A stretch of 64,000 nucleotides of DNA, taken from assembly GCA_027532905.1 (NCBI GenBank), contig JAPZUA010000001.1:397565-461564 (forward strand), read 5' to 3'. This DNA comes from Magnetospirillum sp. (GTDB lineage: Bacteria; Pseudomonadota; Alphaproteobacteria; CACIAM-22H2). This document shows positions 43,554-51,593 of the stretch, in pieces. Each line of letters starts with the position of its first letter. The stretch's first letter is position 1. The notes under the pieces were generated by a model, which had not been told where the DNA came from, made no database searches, and saw nothing but the letters and a program-made list of their open reading frames with translations. The position numbers and the translations under genes were made by a program.

Positions 43554-43594
43554 GCTCTTCCTTTCAGAAGAGCCGGGACCCGTTGGGAGGTCCT
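43554..43594 (-). promoter_or_regulatory. serC leader RNA motif (two hairpins) upstream of serC
   Basis: On the minus strand the serC leader folds into two adjacent hairpins. GGACC/GGTCC (43576-43593) comes first. Next, GCTCTTC/GAAGAGC has a six-base loop (43554-43573), ending five bases before the ATG. Alphaproteobacteria carry a described but ligand-less serC RNA motif with paired hairpins at this position, which this matches in outline. It may regulate translation by hiding or exposing the start. Confidence 0.65.
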
Positions 43595-43687
43595 GGCCCG
43601 AGGTCTTGTTAATGCGTTGGCCTCCGCGTTGCAACCAATAAATCGGCACGTTTAAAATCGGCAACATTCCGGTGTTAGGGTGACTGC

Positions 43688-44461
43688 ATGCAAACGACAG
43701 CGCCGCTCGGCGGCAAAAAAGCACTGATTTTCGGCGTGGCCAATGCCGATTCCATCGCCGCCGGCAGTGCCGCCGCCTTCAAAGCGGCGGGGGCGGACGT
43801 GGCCCTCACCTATCTCAGCGACAAGGCGCGACCGCATGTCGCAGCTGTTGCCGAACCGCTCCAAGCGGCCTTAGTCGGCCCTTGCGACGTGCGCGTACCG
43901 GGTGCGCTCGAAGCGGCGTTTGCCGATGCGCGCACGCGCTGGGGCAAACTCGATATCGTGCTGCACTCGATCGCGTTCGCACCGCGCGAAGATCTGCATG
44001 CGCGCGTAGTCGATTGCAGCGAGGCAGGATTCCTGCAGGCTATGGCAGTCTCGTGCCACAGCTTCATCCGGATGGCGCGCTTAGCCGAACCCTTGATGGC
44101 CGACGGCGGCACGCTGTTGACCGTGAGCTTCTACGGGGCCGAAAAGGCAGTTGCGAACTACAACATGATGGGCCCCGTGAAGGCCGCGCTCGAAGCCAGC
44201 ATGCGCAGCATCGCGGCAGAACTCGGCCCCAAGCACATACGCGCACACGCGCTCTCGCCGGGACCGCTGCTCACGCGTGCGGCCTCGGGCATCGACCGGT
44301 TCGACGAACTCGTCGAGCGCGCCAAGGCGCAGAGCCCGGGCAAGCGCCTCGTGACCATCGACGAGATCGGCGCGTTGGCGGCCTTCCTTGCGAGCGACGC
44401 GGCCGCCGGCATGACCGGCGGCGTGCATTATGTCGATGCGGGCTACAACATCGTCGGCTAG
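43688..44461 (+). CDS. fabI: Enoyl-[acyl-carrier-protein] reductase (NADH), FabI type
   Basis: FabI reduces enoyl-ACP in the last step of each fatty-acid elongation cycle. It has 257 residues. The N-terminal nucleotide motif GKKALIFGVANADSIA is FabI-specific. The catalytic pair lies in YNMMGPVK (Tyr-x6-Lys). ALSPGPLLTRAASGI is the flexible substrate-binding loop, the target region of triclosan. Sequence is somewhat diverged from the commoner alphaproteobacterial FabI, so a second paralogue elsewhere in the genome is possible. It is divergent from serC and followed after 10 bp by the YkuD-fold gene. Confidence 0.9.
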   Translation: MQTTAPLGGKKALIFGVANADSIAAGSAAAFKAAGADVALTYLSDKARPHVAAVAEPLQAALVGPCDVRVPGALEAAFADARTRWGKLDIVLHSIAFAPREDLHARVVDCSEAGFLQAMAVSCHSFIRMARLAEPLMADGGTLLTVSFYGAEKAVANYNMMGPVKAALEASMRSIAAELGPKHIRAHALSPGPLLTRAASGIDRFDELVERAKAQSPGKRLVTIDEIGALAAFLASDAAAGMTGGVHYVDAGYNIVG

Positions 44462-44471
44462 TCTCGTTTGC

Positions 44472-44987
44472 ATGATCGTGACGGGACAAGGTGCGCGCGG
44501 CACGCTCGCCATCGGCGGCCGGCACTACGACTGCGCCTTGGGCCGCAGCGGAATCATTGCGGCCGACGCAAAGCGCGAGGGTGACGGTGCCACGCCCGCA
44601 GGCATGTGGCCGCTGCGTCGCGGTTTCTATCGCGCCGACCGTCTCACGCTGCCGGCGTCGCTCAAAGACTGGTTCCATCCCATCGAAGCCGACATGGCGT
44701 GGGACGACGATGCGGCCTCGCCGAACTACAATCGCCTGATCCGCACCCGCGTCGAAAACCATCCCGAACGTTTGGCGCGCAACGACGGCGTCTACGACAT
44801 CGTGGTGCCGCTCGGCTACAACGACGAACCGCCGCAGGCCGGGCGCGGCAGTGCGATCTTTCTGCATGTGGCACGCGCGGATTTTTCGCCGACGGCGGGC
44901 TGCGTTGCATTGGCGCTGCCCGATCTATTGGCGGTGCTCGCCCAATGCGACGAAGGCAGCATGCTCGCGATTCGCCTGCCCGGCTAA
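44472..44987 (+). CDS. L,D-transpeptidase (YkuD) family protein
   Basis: A 171-residue protein from the ATG at 44472, without a signal peptide. The YkuD catalytic pattern is present late in the protein: His in IFLHVAR and the nucleophile Cys in SPTAGCVALALP. YkuD enzymes cross-link peptidoglycan through meso-DAP or attach Braun lipoprotein. The lack of an export signal suggests a different or cytoplasmic role, or export by another route. An N-terminal extension to 44430 overlaps fabI and adds no signal. Confidence 0.82.
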   Translation: MIVTGQGARGTLAIGGRHYDCALGRSGIIAADAKREGDGATPAGMWPLRRGFYRADRLTLPASLKDWFHPIEADMAWDDDAASPNYNRLIRTRVENHPERLARNDGVYDIVVPLGYNDEPPQAGRGSAIFLHVARADFSPTAGCVALALPDLLAVLAQCDEGSMLAIRLPG

Positions 44988-45481
44988 GACGCAGTGTCCC
45001 GTGCAGCGAGCGCTTCGAGGGCGGAGCCGTCAATGCGCACATTGAGCCACGCAGCGGATTCGCGCGCCCCCATCGCGACGTAGAAATCGCGCGCGGGCTG
45101 GTTCCAGTCGAGCACCTGCCAATGGTATTTGCCGAAGCCGCGCTGAACGGCGCGCTTTGCCCCTGCGACGATCAGCGCCTTGCCGATGCCGAGACCGCGC
45201 GCGGCTTCGTCCACGAAAAGATCTTCGAGATAGAGACCGGGCCTGCCCATGAAGGTCGAAAAGCTGCGATAGAACAGCGCGAAGCCGACGGGCCCTTGCG
45301 GCGTCTCGGCAAGGATCGCCTCGGCGACCGCGTCGGGCCCGAACATCCAACGCTGCAGGTTCGCCTCGGTCGCTTCGACCTCGTGGGCGAGTTTTTCGTA
45401 GATCGCGAGCTGCTTGATGAAATGCAGTACGAGGCCGACGTCTTTGGGTTCGGCGTCGCGCAAGGCGAATTCGCGGCTCAT
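44984..45481 (-). CDS. GNAT-family N-acetyltransferase (diamine acetyltransferase-like)
   Basis: A 165-residue acetyl-CoA-dependent acetyltransferase. Motif A is visible as DLFVDEAARGLGIGKALIVA near residue 90. The segments FYRSFSTFMGRPGLYLED and LDWNQPARDFYVAMGA are characteristic of the spermidine/spermine or diamine acetyltransferase branch. It overlaps the upstream MaoC-like gene by ATGA and the convergent YkuD-fold gene by 4 bp. The likely substrate is a polyamine or a similar amine, inferred from similarity. Confidence 0.87.
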   Translation of the reverse strand: MSREFALRDAEPKDVGLVLHFIKQLAIYEKLAHEVEATEANLQRWMFGPDAVAEAILAETPQGPVGFALFYRSFSTFMGRPGLYLEDLFVDEAARGLGIGKALIVAGAKRAVQRGFGKYHWQVLDWNQPARDFYVAMGARESAAWLNVRIDGSALEALAARDTAS

Positions 45482-45933
45482 GCTTCGGGCTTTCGTTTGA
45501 GCAGGATGATGAAGGTCACCGTCATCACGGTTTCGTCGGCTTGATTGCGCGCGGCCAGAGCAAGCTTCAGGATGCCGCGATCGGGTTTCGAGCGCGATGG
45601 CGACACTTCCAGCACTTCGGCCGAGCAGCGCAGCGTGTCGCCGGGCCGTACGGGCTTGAGCCAGCGCAGCTCGTCCATGCCGGGGCCGCCCATCGAGGCG
45701 TCGCGCACGAAGCCCGTTTGGTAGAAGAGCCGGAACGCGACCGACAGCGTGTGGAAGCCCGACGCGATGAGCCCGCCGAAATGCGAGGCGGCGGCGGCGG
45801 TTGCATCGATATGGAAAGGCTGCGGATCGTACAGAAACGCAAAATCGACGATGCTCGATTCCGTGAAGGTGTAGCCGCCGCTGTCGAAGCGGTCGCCTTT
45901 TTTGAGATCGTCGAGATAGTTGTTGGTTTTCAT
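45478..45933 (-). CDS. MaoC-family hot-dog dehydratase
   Basis: A 151-residue single hot-dog protein. The hydratase motif is FAFLYDPQPFHID, with the catalytic Asp/His spacing of MaoC/PhaJ-type enoyl-CoA hydratases. ASHFGGLIASGFHTLS follows, another family signature. It probably hydrates or dehydrates a CoA or ACP thioester. It overlaps the acetyltransferase gene and lies just downstream of the Ogt gene in a same-strand run. Confidence 0.88.
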   Translation of the reverse strand: MKTNNYLDDLKKGDRFDSGGYTFTESSIVDFAFLYDPQPFHIDATAAAASHFGGLIASGFHTLSVAFRLFYQTGFVRDASMGGPGMDELRWLKPVRPGDTLRCSAEVLEVSPSRSKPDRGILKLALAARNQADETVMTVTFIILLKRKPEA

Positions 45934-45943
45934 AGGCCGCAGT

Positions 45944-46795
45944 CTAGCCGGGCGCAGACGCGCTCGCCAGTTCGGCCTGTGCGGCCTCCCAACCGATCAT
46001 CGCCAGCTTGCGCGGCCGGCCCCAATGGTAGTGGCTGATCGCACCCGATTTGCGGATCACGCGATGGCACGGCACAAGCCAGGAAATCGGATTGGCGCCG
46101 ACGGCCGTCCCCACGGCACGGCTCGCGCGCTTCGCACCGATCAGCGAAGCGATGTCGTCGTACGAAACAAGCTGGCCCGGCGGGATCGCGAGCAGCGCTT
46201 CCCACACTTTGATTTGCCAGGGCGAGCCGTAGAGGACGAGTTTGAGAGCGTCGTCGCGTTTCTCGGCAAACAAATGGCCCGCGATCTTGGCGACCGCCGC
46301 ACGGTCTTCGCGATACGTTGCGGCCGGCCAGCGCGCTTGCATGTCGGCGAAGGTGGCGGCCTTTGCGGCCGGTTCGTCGCTCGAGAAGGCGAGCCCGCAC
46401 AGGCCGCGCGCTGTTGCGAGCACCAAGGCTTCACCGAACGGCGACTGCGCCCAGCCCCAGAAAATCTCGAGCCCGGCGCCGCGCGCTTTGTATTCGCCCG
46501 GTGTTACGGCCTCGTGCGCCACGAACAGATCGTGGAGCCGCCCCGGCCCCGACAAGCCGGCGGCAAACGACGCATCGAGCACCGAGCCCGCCTGTGCGAG
46601 ACATTCCTTGGCGCGGCCCAAGCTCAGATACTGCAGAAACTTCTTCGGGCTCACACCGACCCAGCGCGTGAAAAGGCGCTGGAAATGGAACGGCGACAGC
46701 CCGATTTCCGCCGCAACGCGGTCGAGGTCCGGCTGTTCGTCCACATTGGCCGCGAGATAGCCCAAGGCCTTTTCGATGCGCGCATAGTCGCTCAT
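45944..46795 (-). CDS. AraC-domain/O6-methylguanine-DNA methyltransferase fusion (Ada-like)
   Basis: A 283-residue protein with two halves. The N-terminal AraC-type HTH covers residues 1-100 (DRVAAEIGLSPFHFQRLFTR). The C-terminal Ogt domain covers about 185-275, with the suicide cysteine Cys243 in the PCHRV motif (SWLVPCHRVIRKSG). The zinc-binding phosphotriester domain of full Ada is missing. It removes methyl groups from O6-methylguanine and may regulate adaptive-response genes. It is the commoner short Ada form in alphaproteobacteria. An AlkC-like repair protein occurs about 10 kb away. Confidence 0.9.
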   Translation of the reverse strand: MSDYARIEKALGYLAANVDEQPDLDRVAAEIGLSPFHFQRLFTRWVGVSPKKFLQYLSLGRAKECLAQAGSVLDASFAAGLSGPGRLHDLFVAHEAVTPGEYKARGAGLEIFWGWAQSPFGEALVLATARGLCGLAFSSDEPAAKAATFADMQARWPAATYREDRAAVAKIAGHLFAEKRDDALKLVLYGSPWQIKVWEALLAIPPGQLVSYDDIASLIGAKRASRAVGTAVGANPISWLVPCHRVIRKSGAISHYHWGRPRKLAMIGWEAAQAELASASAPG

Positions 46796-46850
46796 GGACC
46801 TGAAGATAAGCACGCGCACGGGCGCGCACCACCCGGAACTTGCGGCATAT

Positions 46851-47450
46851 CTAACCCCGCAACATCGGCACGAGCGAGACCACGAGCAGGGCCGCACAGC
46901 TCCAATTGAAGATGCGCACGATCTTGGGATCGCCCAGGAACCGCCGCAGCCACACGCCGAACAAGGCCCAGCTCGACACGGTCGGCAGATTGACGAGGCC
47001 GAACACGAGCGCCACCAACGCAACGCTCAACACGAAATCCTCGGGCAGCGTGTAGGCACCAAGTGCGGTCACCGCCATTGCCCAGGCCTTCGGGTTGACC
47101 CATTGGAACGCGGCGGCGGCCAGGAACGTCATCGGCCGGCCGACCTCCTTGCCCTCGCCGATGCGGCCCGAATTAGCGATCTTCCAGGCGAGATAGAGCA
47201 TGTAGGCAAAGCCCGCATATTTGATCGCATCATGCAGCCACGGCAGGGCTTCGAACACAGCGCCGAGTCCTAGCCCCACCAGCACGATCATCAGCATGAA
47301 GCCAAGCCCGATGCCAAGCATGTGCGGGATCGTGCGCGCGAAGCCGAAATTCACGCCCGAAGCGAGCAGCATCAGATTGTTGGGTCCCGGCGTCACCGAC
47401 GTCACGAACGAAAACACCACGAGCGAGGCGAGCGCTTCAAGGCTCAGCAT
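46851..47450 (-). CDS. LysE/RhtB-family amino-acid exporter
   Basis: A 199-residue inner-membrane protein with about six helices. The family start TSVTPGPNNLMLLASGVNFG is plain near residue 17. A central FQWVNPKAWAMAV segment, typical of LysE/RhtB, lies near residue 115. It exports amino acids or their derivatives. It lies downstream of two GNAT genes in a same-strand run, suggesting that acetylated or modified amino compounds are exported, but this is inference. Confidence 0.9.
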   Translation of the reverse strand: MLSLEALASLVVFSFVTSVTPGPNNLMLLASGVNFGFARTIPHMLGIGLGFMLMIVLVGLGLGAVFEALPWLHDAIKYAGFAYMLYLAWKIANSGRIGEGKEVGRPMTFLAAAAFQWVNPKAWAMAVTALGAYTLPEDFVLSVALVALVFGLVNLPTVSSWALFGVWLRRFLGDPKIVRIFNWSCAALLVVSLVPMLRG

Positions 47451-47453
47451 GGT

Positions 47454-47906
47454 TCAGCGCCCGCTCGCATAGACATTGGGACTGTGGCGCTCCATGTGCT
47501 TGCCGGGCTCGGCCAACGGCGCAAAACCAAAACGCGCATAGAGGCTGTGCGCGTCGCTCGTGACGAGGCTCCAGCGCCGAAAGCCCTGCAAGGCGGGATG
47601 GCCGAGGATCGTTTCGACCAGAAATTTCGACAGGCCGCGCTTGCGGTGTGCGGCATCGACGAACACGTCGCCCAAATAGCCGAACGTGGCACGATCGGAA
47701 ATGCAGCGCGCGAACCCGACTTGGCCGCCGTCGGGCGCATAGATGCCGAAACACATCGCGCCGTCAACCGAGCGCTCGAACACCGCACGCGGCAGATCGC
47801 GCGCCCAGTAGGATTGGGTCGAAAGCCACATGTGCACATAGTCGCGGTCGAGGCGTGCTGCCTCGTCCGACACGCTGTAGCCGTCCTCGCGCTGCCACAC
47901 GCTCAT
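47454..47906 (-). CDS. GNAT-family N-acetyltransferase
   Basis: A 150-residue acetyltransferase, from the ATG at 47906 that overlaps the previous GNAT stop by ATGA. Acetyl-CoA motif A reads YLGDVFVDAAHRKRGLSKFL, followed by LVTSDAHSLYARFGFAPLAE. This is the short single-domain type close to uncharacterised YjgM/ArgA-unrelated GNATs, and the substrate is unknown. A longer frame to 48275 is the antisense-free overlap of the previous gene and is not used. It lies 4 bp from the LysE-type exporter. Confidence 0.85.
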   Translation of the reverse strand: MSVWQREDGYSVSDEAARLDRDYVHMWLSTQSYWARDLPRAVFERSVDGAMCFGIYAPDGGQVGFARCISDRATFGYLGDVFVDAAHRKRGLSKFLVETILGHPALQGFRRWSLVTSDAHSLYARFGFAPLAEPGKHMERHSPNVYASGR

Positions 47907-48376
47907 AGCGACAGCTCGTAATGCTGCACGCCCGCGATCGGATTGTCGTTGTAGGCGGCGATCGGGCGGAAACCCATGTCGAGATAGAGTGCGATGGCGG
48001 CGTTGAGATGCGGCAACGTATCGAGACGCATGGCCGCATAGCCGCTTGCCCGCGCCTCGGCGACGAGGGCCTGCGCCAGCTTGCGCCCAAGCCCGAGACC
48101 GCGGGCTGCGTCGCGTACGTAGAGGCGCTTCATTTCGGCAATGCCGGGCCCGAGGGCGCGCAACGCGCCGACACCCATCGGCTGCCCGCCGCGCTCGGCC
48201 AAGAAGATGATGCCGCCGGGCCGCGCATAGGCACCCGGCAGTTCGGCCAGTTCGCGCTCGAAATCCTGGAAACACAGCGACACGCCGAGCCCCTGCTGGT
48301 ATTCGCGGAACAGGGACGCGACAATCGCCATGTCGGCAGCACCTTCGGCAGCGCGCATCCGGACGGCGTCAGACAT
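47903..48376 (-). CDS. GNAT-family N-acetyltransferase
   Basis: A 157-residue acetyltransferase from the ATG at 48376. Motif A is MKRLYVRDAARGLGLGRKLA near residue 105, with LDTLPHLNAAIALYLDMGF as the later motif B part. It overlaps the PhzF-type gene by 8 bp and the next GNAT by 4 bp. Two unrelated GNATs in tandem plus a PhzF-type isomerase and a LysE-type exporter suggest a resistance or metabolite-modification unit, but no substrate can be named. Confidence 0.85.
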   Translation of the reverse strand: MSDAVRMRAAEGAADMAIVASLFREYQQGLGVSLCFQDFERELAELPGAYARPGGIIFLAERGGQPMGVGALRALGPGIAEMKRLYVRDAARGLGLGRKLAQALVAEARASGYAAMRLDTLPHLNAAIALYLDMGFRPIAAYNDNPIAGVQHYELSL

Positions 48377-49160
48377 AGATGCTGCCCTCGAGATAGAGCT
48401 TGGCACGGCCCGACATGATCGTGCGCTTCCCCGCATCTTGGCAGAACAGCGTGCCGCCGCGCTTGCTCACCTGGCGGGCGACGAGCTTGGTTTTGCCGAG
48501 GCGCTTGGCCCAGTAGGGGACAAGCGTGCAATGCGAGGAGCCGGTGACCGGATCTTCGTCGATGCCGGCAAAGGGGGCAAAAAAGCGCGACACGAAATCG
48601 CAGCCTTCTTCGCCGGGTGCGGTCGCGATCGCACGGCCGTATTTCGTGGCGAGCAGCTTTTTCATGTCGGGCTTGAGGGCGCGCACTTCGTCGGCGGTCT
48701 CGTAGAGCGCCATGTAGCGGTCGGTCGAAAACGACACGGCGACGGGTGCCCCGCCAAGCGCCTGCGCCACCGCATCGGGGTCGGCGGCCGCTTCGAGCCC
48801 GCGCGACGGGAAATCGAGCGCATAGAGCTCGCCGTCGCGCGCGACTTCGAGTGCCCCCGATTTGGTGTGGAAGCGCACATGCGTGCGTGCGGGCTCGAGC
48901 TTCGTCATCAGCACGAAGGCGCTTGCGAGCGTGGCGTGGCCGCACAAAGGCACTTCGATTTCCGGCGTGAACCAGCGCAAGCCGAAACCGTCGTCCTGCG
49001 GCACGAAAAACGCCGTCTCGGCCAGATTGTTCTCGGCCGCGATGGCGGTCATCGTCGCCTCGGGTAGCCAAGTTTCGAGCGGCACGACGGCCGCAGGGTT
49101 GCCCGCAAACAGCCGGTCGGCAAACGCATCGACCTGATAGATCGGCAAACGCATCGTCAT
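48369..49160 (-). CDS. PhzF-family isomerase/epimerase
   Basis: A 263-residue protein of the PhzF/diaminopimelate-epimerase-like fold, two similar halves. The N-terminal LPIYQVDAFADRLFAGNPAA carries the family start. The catalytic Glu is in AENNLAETAFF (Glu47 region), the position used by PhzF for proton transfer. EIEVPLCGHATLASA and DPVTGSSHCTLVPYWA are family signatures. PhzF isomerises a phenazine precursor; most homologues are uncharacterised. The ATG overlaps the PaiB-type stop (ATGA). There is no phenazine cluster nearby. Confidence 0.88.
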   Translation of the reverse strand: MTMRLPIYQVDAFADRLFAGNPAAVVPLETWLPEATMTAIAAENNLAETAFFVPQDDGFGLRWFTPEIEVPLCGHATLASAFVLMTKLEPARTHVRFHTKSGALEVARDGELYALDFPSRGLEAAADPDAVAQALGGAPVAVSFSTDRYMALYETADEVRALKPDMKKLLATKYGRAIATAPGEEGCDFVSRFFAPFAGIDEDPVTGSSHCTLVPYWAKRLGKTKLVARQVSKRGGTLFCQDAGKRTIMSGRAKLYLEGSIYV

Positions 49161-49786
49161 TTTCCTTTTTCGAGGTGGCTCTGCATCAATTCGGCAAGGG
49201 CCGCGTCGTCGGCATTGCCGCTCGCCGCCAACGCCGCGATCACGTTGGCGCGGTCCGTCGCATTGCGATTCTGCGACAATTTGAACTTGCCTTCGATGCG
49301 CGATATCGCGAGCTCGAAGCCGACGATGCCGCCCAGCATCGTGTCGATATAGGCTTTGTCCTGCGCTTCGATGTGCCAGCCCAAACGCTCGTATTGTTTG
49401 GCAAGATTGTCGACGAGGCCGTGCAGTGCTGCTTTGTCGGTGATCAGGCGCGGCACGCCGTAGACGTGTGCGGCGGCGTAGTTCCAAGTCGGTACGGATT
49501 TGTTCGTGGGCGCATACCAGCTCGGCGATACGTAGCCGTGCGGCCCCTCGAACATCGCGAGCACCTGCCCGCCCGATTTAGCGCACGCCGCCAGATGGTC
49601 GGTCTGCGGATTGGGACCGGCCAAATGGCCGATCAGCACGTTGCGCGCGCGATCGAGCTGCATCGGCAGATGCGAGGCGATGAGGCCATCGACCCCGTTG
49701 GTGACGAGTTGGCCGAAGCCGTAGCGCTCGACCAGCGCAAGCGTGGCTTCTTCGTGCGGGCTGGCAAAGGGGCCGGGAATATACAT
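49157..49786 (-). CDS. PaiB-family FMN-binding protein
   Basis: A 209-residue protein of the PaiB family (FMN-binding negative transcriptional regulator by name). Visible are the start MYIPGPFASP, the HLAGPNPQ segment, the diagnostic YVSPSWYAPTNKSVPTWNYA, and GFELAISRIEGKFKLSQNR near the C-terminus. Bacillus PaiB works with the PaiA acetyltransferase; here too it is in an operon with GNATs, though the genes are not adjacent. It may be an FMN-dependent enzyme rather than a regulator. It lies 6 bp downstream of the LctP-like gene. Confidence 0.9.
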   Translation of the reverse strand: MYIPGPFASPHEEATLALVERYGFGQLVTNGVDGLIASHLPMQLDRARNVLIGHLAGPNPQTDHLAACAKSGGQVLAMFEGPHGYVSPSWYAPTNKSVPTWNYAAAHVYGVPRLITDKAALHGLVDNLAKQYERLGWHIEAQDKAYIDTMLGGIVGFELAISRIEGKFKLSQNRNATDRANVIAALAASGNADDAALAELMQSHLEKGK

Positions 49787-49792
49787 CGGGGG

Positions 49793-51202
49793 TCAGATCC
49801 TTTCGGCGGCAAAAGCGACGAACGACGCAAGCACGAGCCCGGCTGCCAACGGCACCAAGGCGCGATAGGCCAAACCGAGCCCGCCCGCAAGCCCGACCAG
49901 CGACACCGCAAGCGCCACGCGCGACGGCGACAAGGCCGTGAAGGCTGCCGCGATCGCGGTCTGCAGGCCGGTCCCGCCCAGCGCATCGGCACCCCACAAA
50001 GGCAAGGTCAGCGGCAAGGCCATCGCATTGGCCGCAAGGGCCGAGCCCGTCATCGCCCCGCCAAAAGCCGCCAGCATTGGTGCCAGAAGCAATGCGCTCG
50101 GACCCGCCGCGTGTTCGGCGACAGTCACCAAAGTTTGCGCAAAGCCGGGCCGCGCCAACATTTCGCCGAAGAGGATGAAGGCGCCGCCCGCGACCAAGGC
50201 GCCGCGCGCCGTGACGATCGCGCTGCCGATCGAAGCCGCCACGTTGCGCCCTTGTGCAAGGCATGCCGCGACGGCAACCAGCCCGAGCCAGAAAGCGGCA
50301 TGGTGGAACGGTGCGAACGGTGCAAGATCGACCGCCGTCGGGATCGCGGCGCGCGTCAACAGGTCGGCGATCGGTGCGACCAGCCGCACGCACACCAAGA
50401 GCGGTACGAGCGCGAGATAGGGCCAGAAGCGGCGCCACAAACTCGCATCGATGCGCCCGCCATCGACAAAACCGCGCACCGCAAGCACAGCCCCGATGGC
50501 GGCAAGGCCAGCGATGTCGGGCGCGAGAAATTCGCTGGCGGCGCGCAACGTGCCCCAGGTTGCCGCAAGCCACAGCGCATCTTCGAGATATTGCGCGGGC
50601 GGGATCTTTTGGTCGCGCGTGAGCCACCAGAACACCGCCAGAAAGGCCGGCAGCAGAAACGCGGTCGATTCCGCCGCCGCAATGCCGAGGTCCAGAGGCG
50701 ACAGATCGGCGATCGCGGCACTCGCCATCGTGCCGATGGCAAGCGCACCCCACGGCACGAAGCTTTGCGCGAGCATGCCGAGTGCCACCGCGCGCGGACC
50801 GCTCCATCCGGCAGCGGCGATAAACGGGAGTGCGAGCATCGTGCCGATGCCGAAACCGACCGCGCATTCGAAAAAGGGACCGAGCAGAAAACACGCGACA
50901 TAGAGCTTGCGGTGGCGCGTGCGCGCGTCTTGCGTGCCGCTTATCGCCGCTGCTGCAACCGCCGGCGGGCTTGCATCGCGCAAGACCACGCCCGCCACGA
51001 TTACCAGCGACATCGGCCCGGCGATCCACAAGCTGCGCCACAGGGCATCGGCGGCCGCACCGGTTTTGTCGAACAGGAGAGCTACAGCAAATGCCGTCGC
51101 TGCTCCGGCGAGGGCGGCGCGGTGCGGCACACGCGGCCACATCCACGCCGCCGCCGCAAAAGCAGCGATCGGCAAACTTGCCGCCACGCCGGGCGACAAC
51201 AT
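49793..51202 (-). CDS. Lactate-permease-like membrane transporter
   Basis: A 469-residue inner-membrane protein from the ATG at 51202, with about 12-14 helices. Two signature-like segments echo the L-lactate permease (LctP) family: FFECAVGFGIGTMLALPF in the first half and FGGAMTGSALAANAMALPLT in the second. The family label is from these and moderate. An alternative start at 51400 would run into the DUF1127 gene. The product may move organic acids; neither substrate nor coupling ion is visible. It follows the DUF1127 gene by 7 bp in the same direction. Confidence 0.65.
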   Translation of the reverse strand: MLSPGVAASLPIAAFAAAAWMWPRVPHRAALAGAATAFAVALLFDKTGAAADALWRSLWIAGPMSLVIVAGVVLRDASPPAVAAAAISGTQDARTRHRKLYVACFLLGPFFECAVGFGIGTMLALPFIAAAGWSGPRAVALGMLAQSFVPWGALAIGTMASAAIADLSPLDLGIAAAESTAFLLPAFLAVFWWLTRDQKIPPAQYLEDALWLAATWGTLRAASEFLAPDIAGLAAIGAVLAVRGFVDGGRIDASLWRRFWPYLALVPLLVCVRLVAPIADLLTRAAIPTAVDLAPFAPFHHAAFWLGLVAVAACLAQGRNVAASIGSAIVTARGALVAGGAFILFGEMLARPGFAQTLVTVAEHAAGPSALLLAPMLAAFGGAMTGSALAANAMALPLTLPLWGADALGGTGLQTAIAAAFTALSPSRVALAVSLVGLAGGLGLAYRALVPLAAGLVLASFVAFAAERI

Positions 51203-51209
51203 TGCAGCC

Positions 51210-51470
51210 TTAGCCCTGCCAGAAGGGCTTGCGCGTTTCGACCCACACGTCGGCGTCGGTAAGACCCATGTCGGCACGCATATGCGGACAAAGCTCGGCC
51301 ATTTGGGTGCGTTGGCGCGCACGGTCCTGCCACGCGAAGAGATGTTTGACGCACATGAGCAAAACGCGATCGACAGCGCGCACGGCGCCGACAACGACAT
51401 GGCGCAGCGACAGCGCCGTTTGTTCGATCGGACCAGCCCCGGCGGGGCCGATTTGCATCATTGTACCCAT
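51210..51470 (-). CDS. DUF1127-domain small protein
   Basis: An 86-residue protein. The C-terminal DUF1127 motif is clear: W-x-DRARQRTQMAELCPHM, then GLTDADVWVETRKPFW. DUF1127 proteins are small basic proteins of alphaproteobacteria; some bind RNA and act with phosphate metabolism or RNA turnover. The ATG is preceded by GAGGAGG at good spacing. It heads the minus-strand run and is divergent from the MocR-type regulator with 123 bp between the starts. Confidence 0.88.
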   Translation of the reverse strand: MGTMMQIGPAGAGPIEQTALSLRHVVVGAVRAVDRVLLMCVKHLFAWQDRARQRTQMAELCPHMRADMGLTDADVWVETRKPFWQG

Positions 51471-51539
51471 ACAAACCTCCTCTTTCGCGCGGATATGTGA
51501 GTGAATGTCACCCTCATTGTTCGCCAAGCCACCCTCTCA

Positions 51540-51569
51540 TTGACACAATCTGGGGTCAACGAATACATT
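51540..51569 (+). promoter_or_regulatory. Sigma-70-type promoter of the MocR-type gene
   Basis: TTGACA at 51540-51545 is followed by an 18-bp spacer and TACATT (51564-51569), 25 bp before the ATG. Two TGTCACC copies at 51506-51512 and 51569-51575 flank it and could be regulator sites, since MocR proteins often bind direct repeats at their own promoter. Confidence 0.55.
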
Positions 51570-51593
51570 GTCACCATAACAAAGCGAGACATC

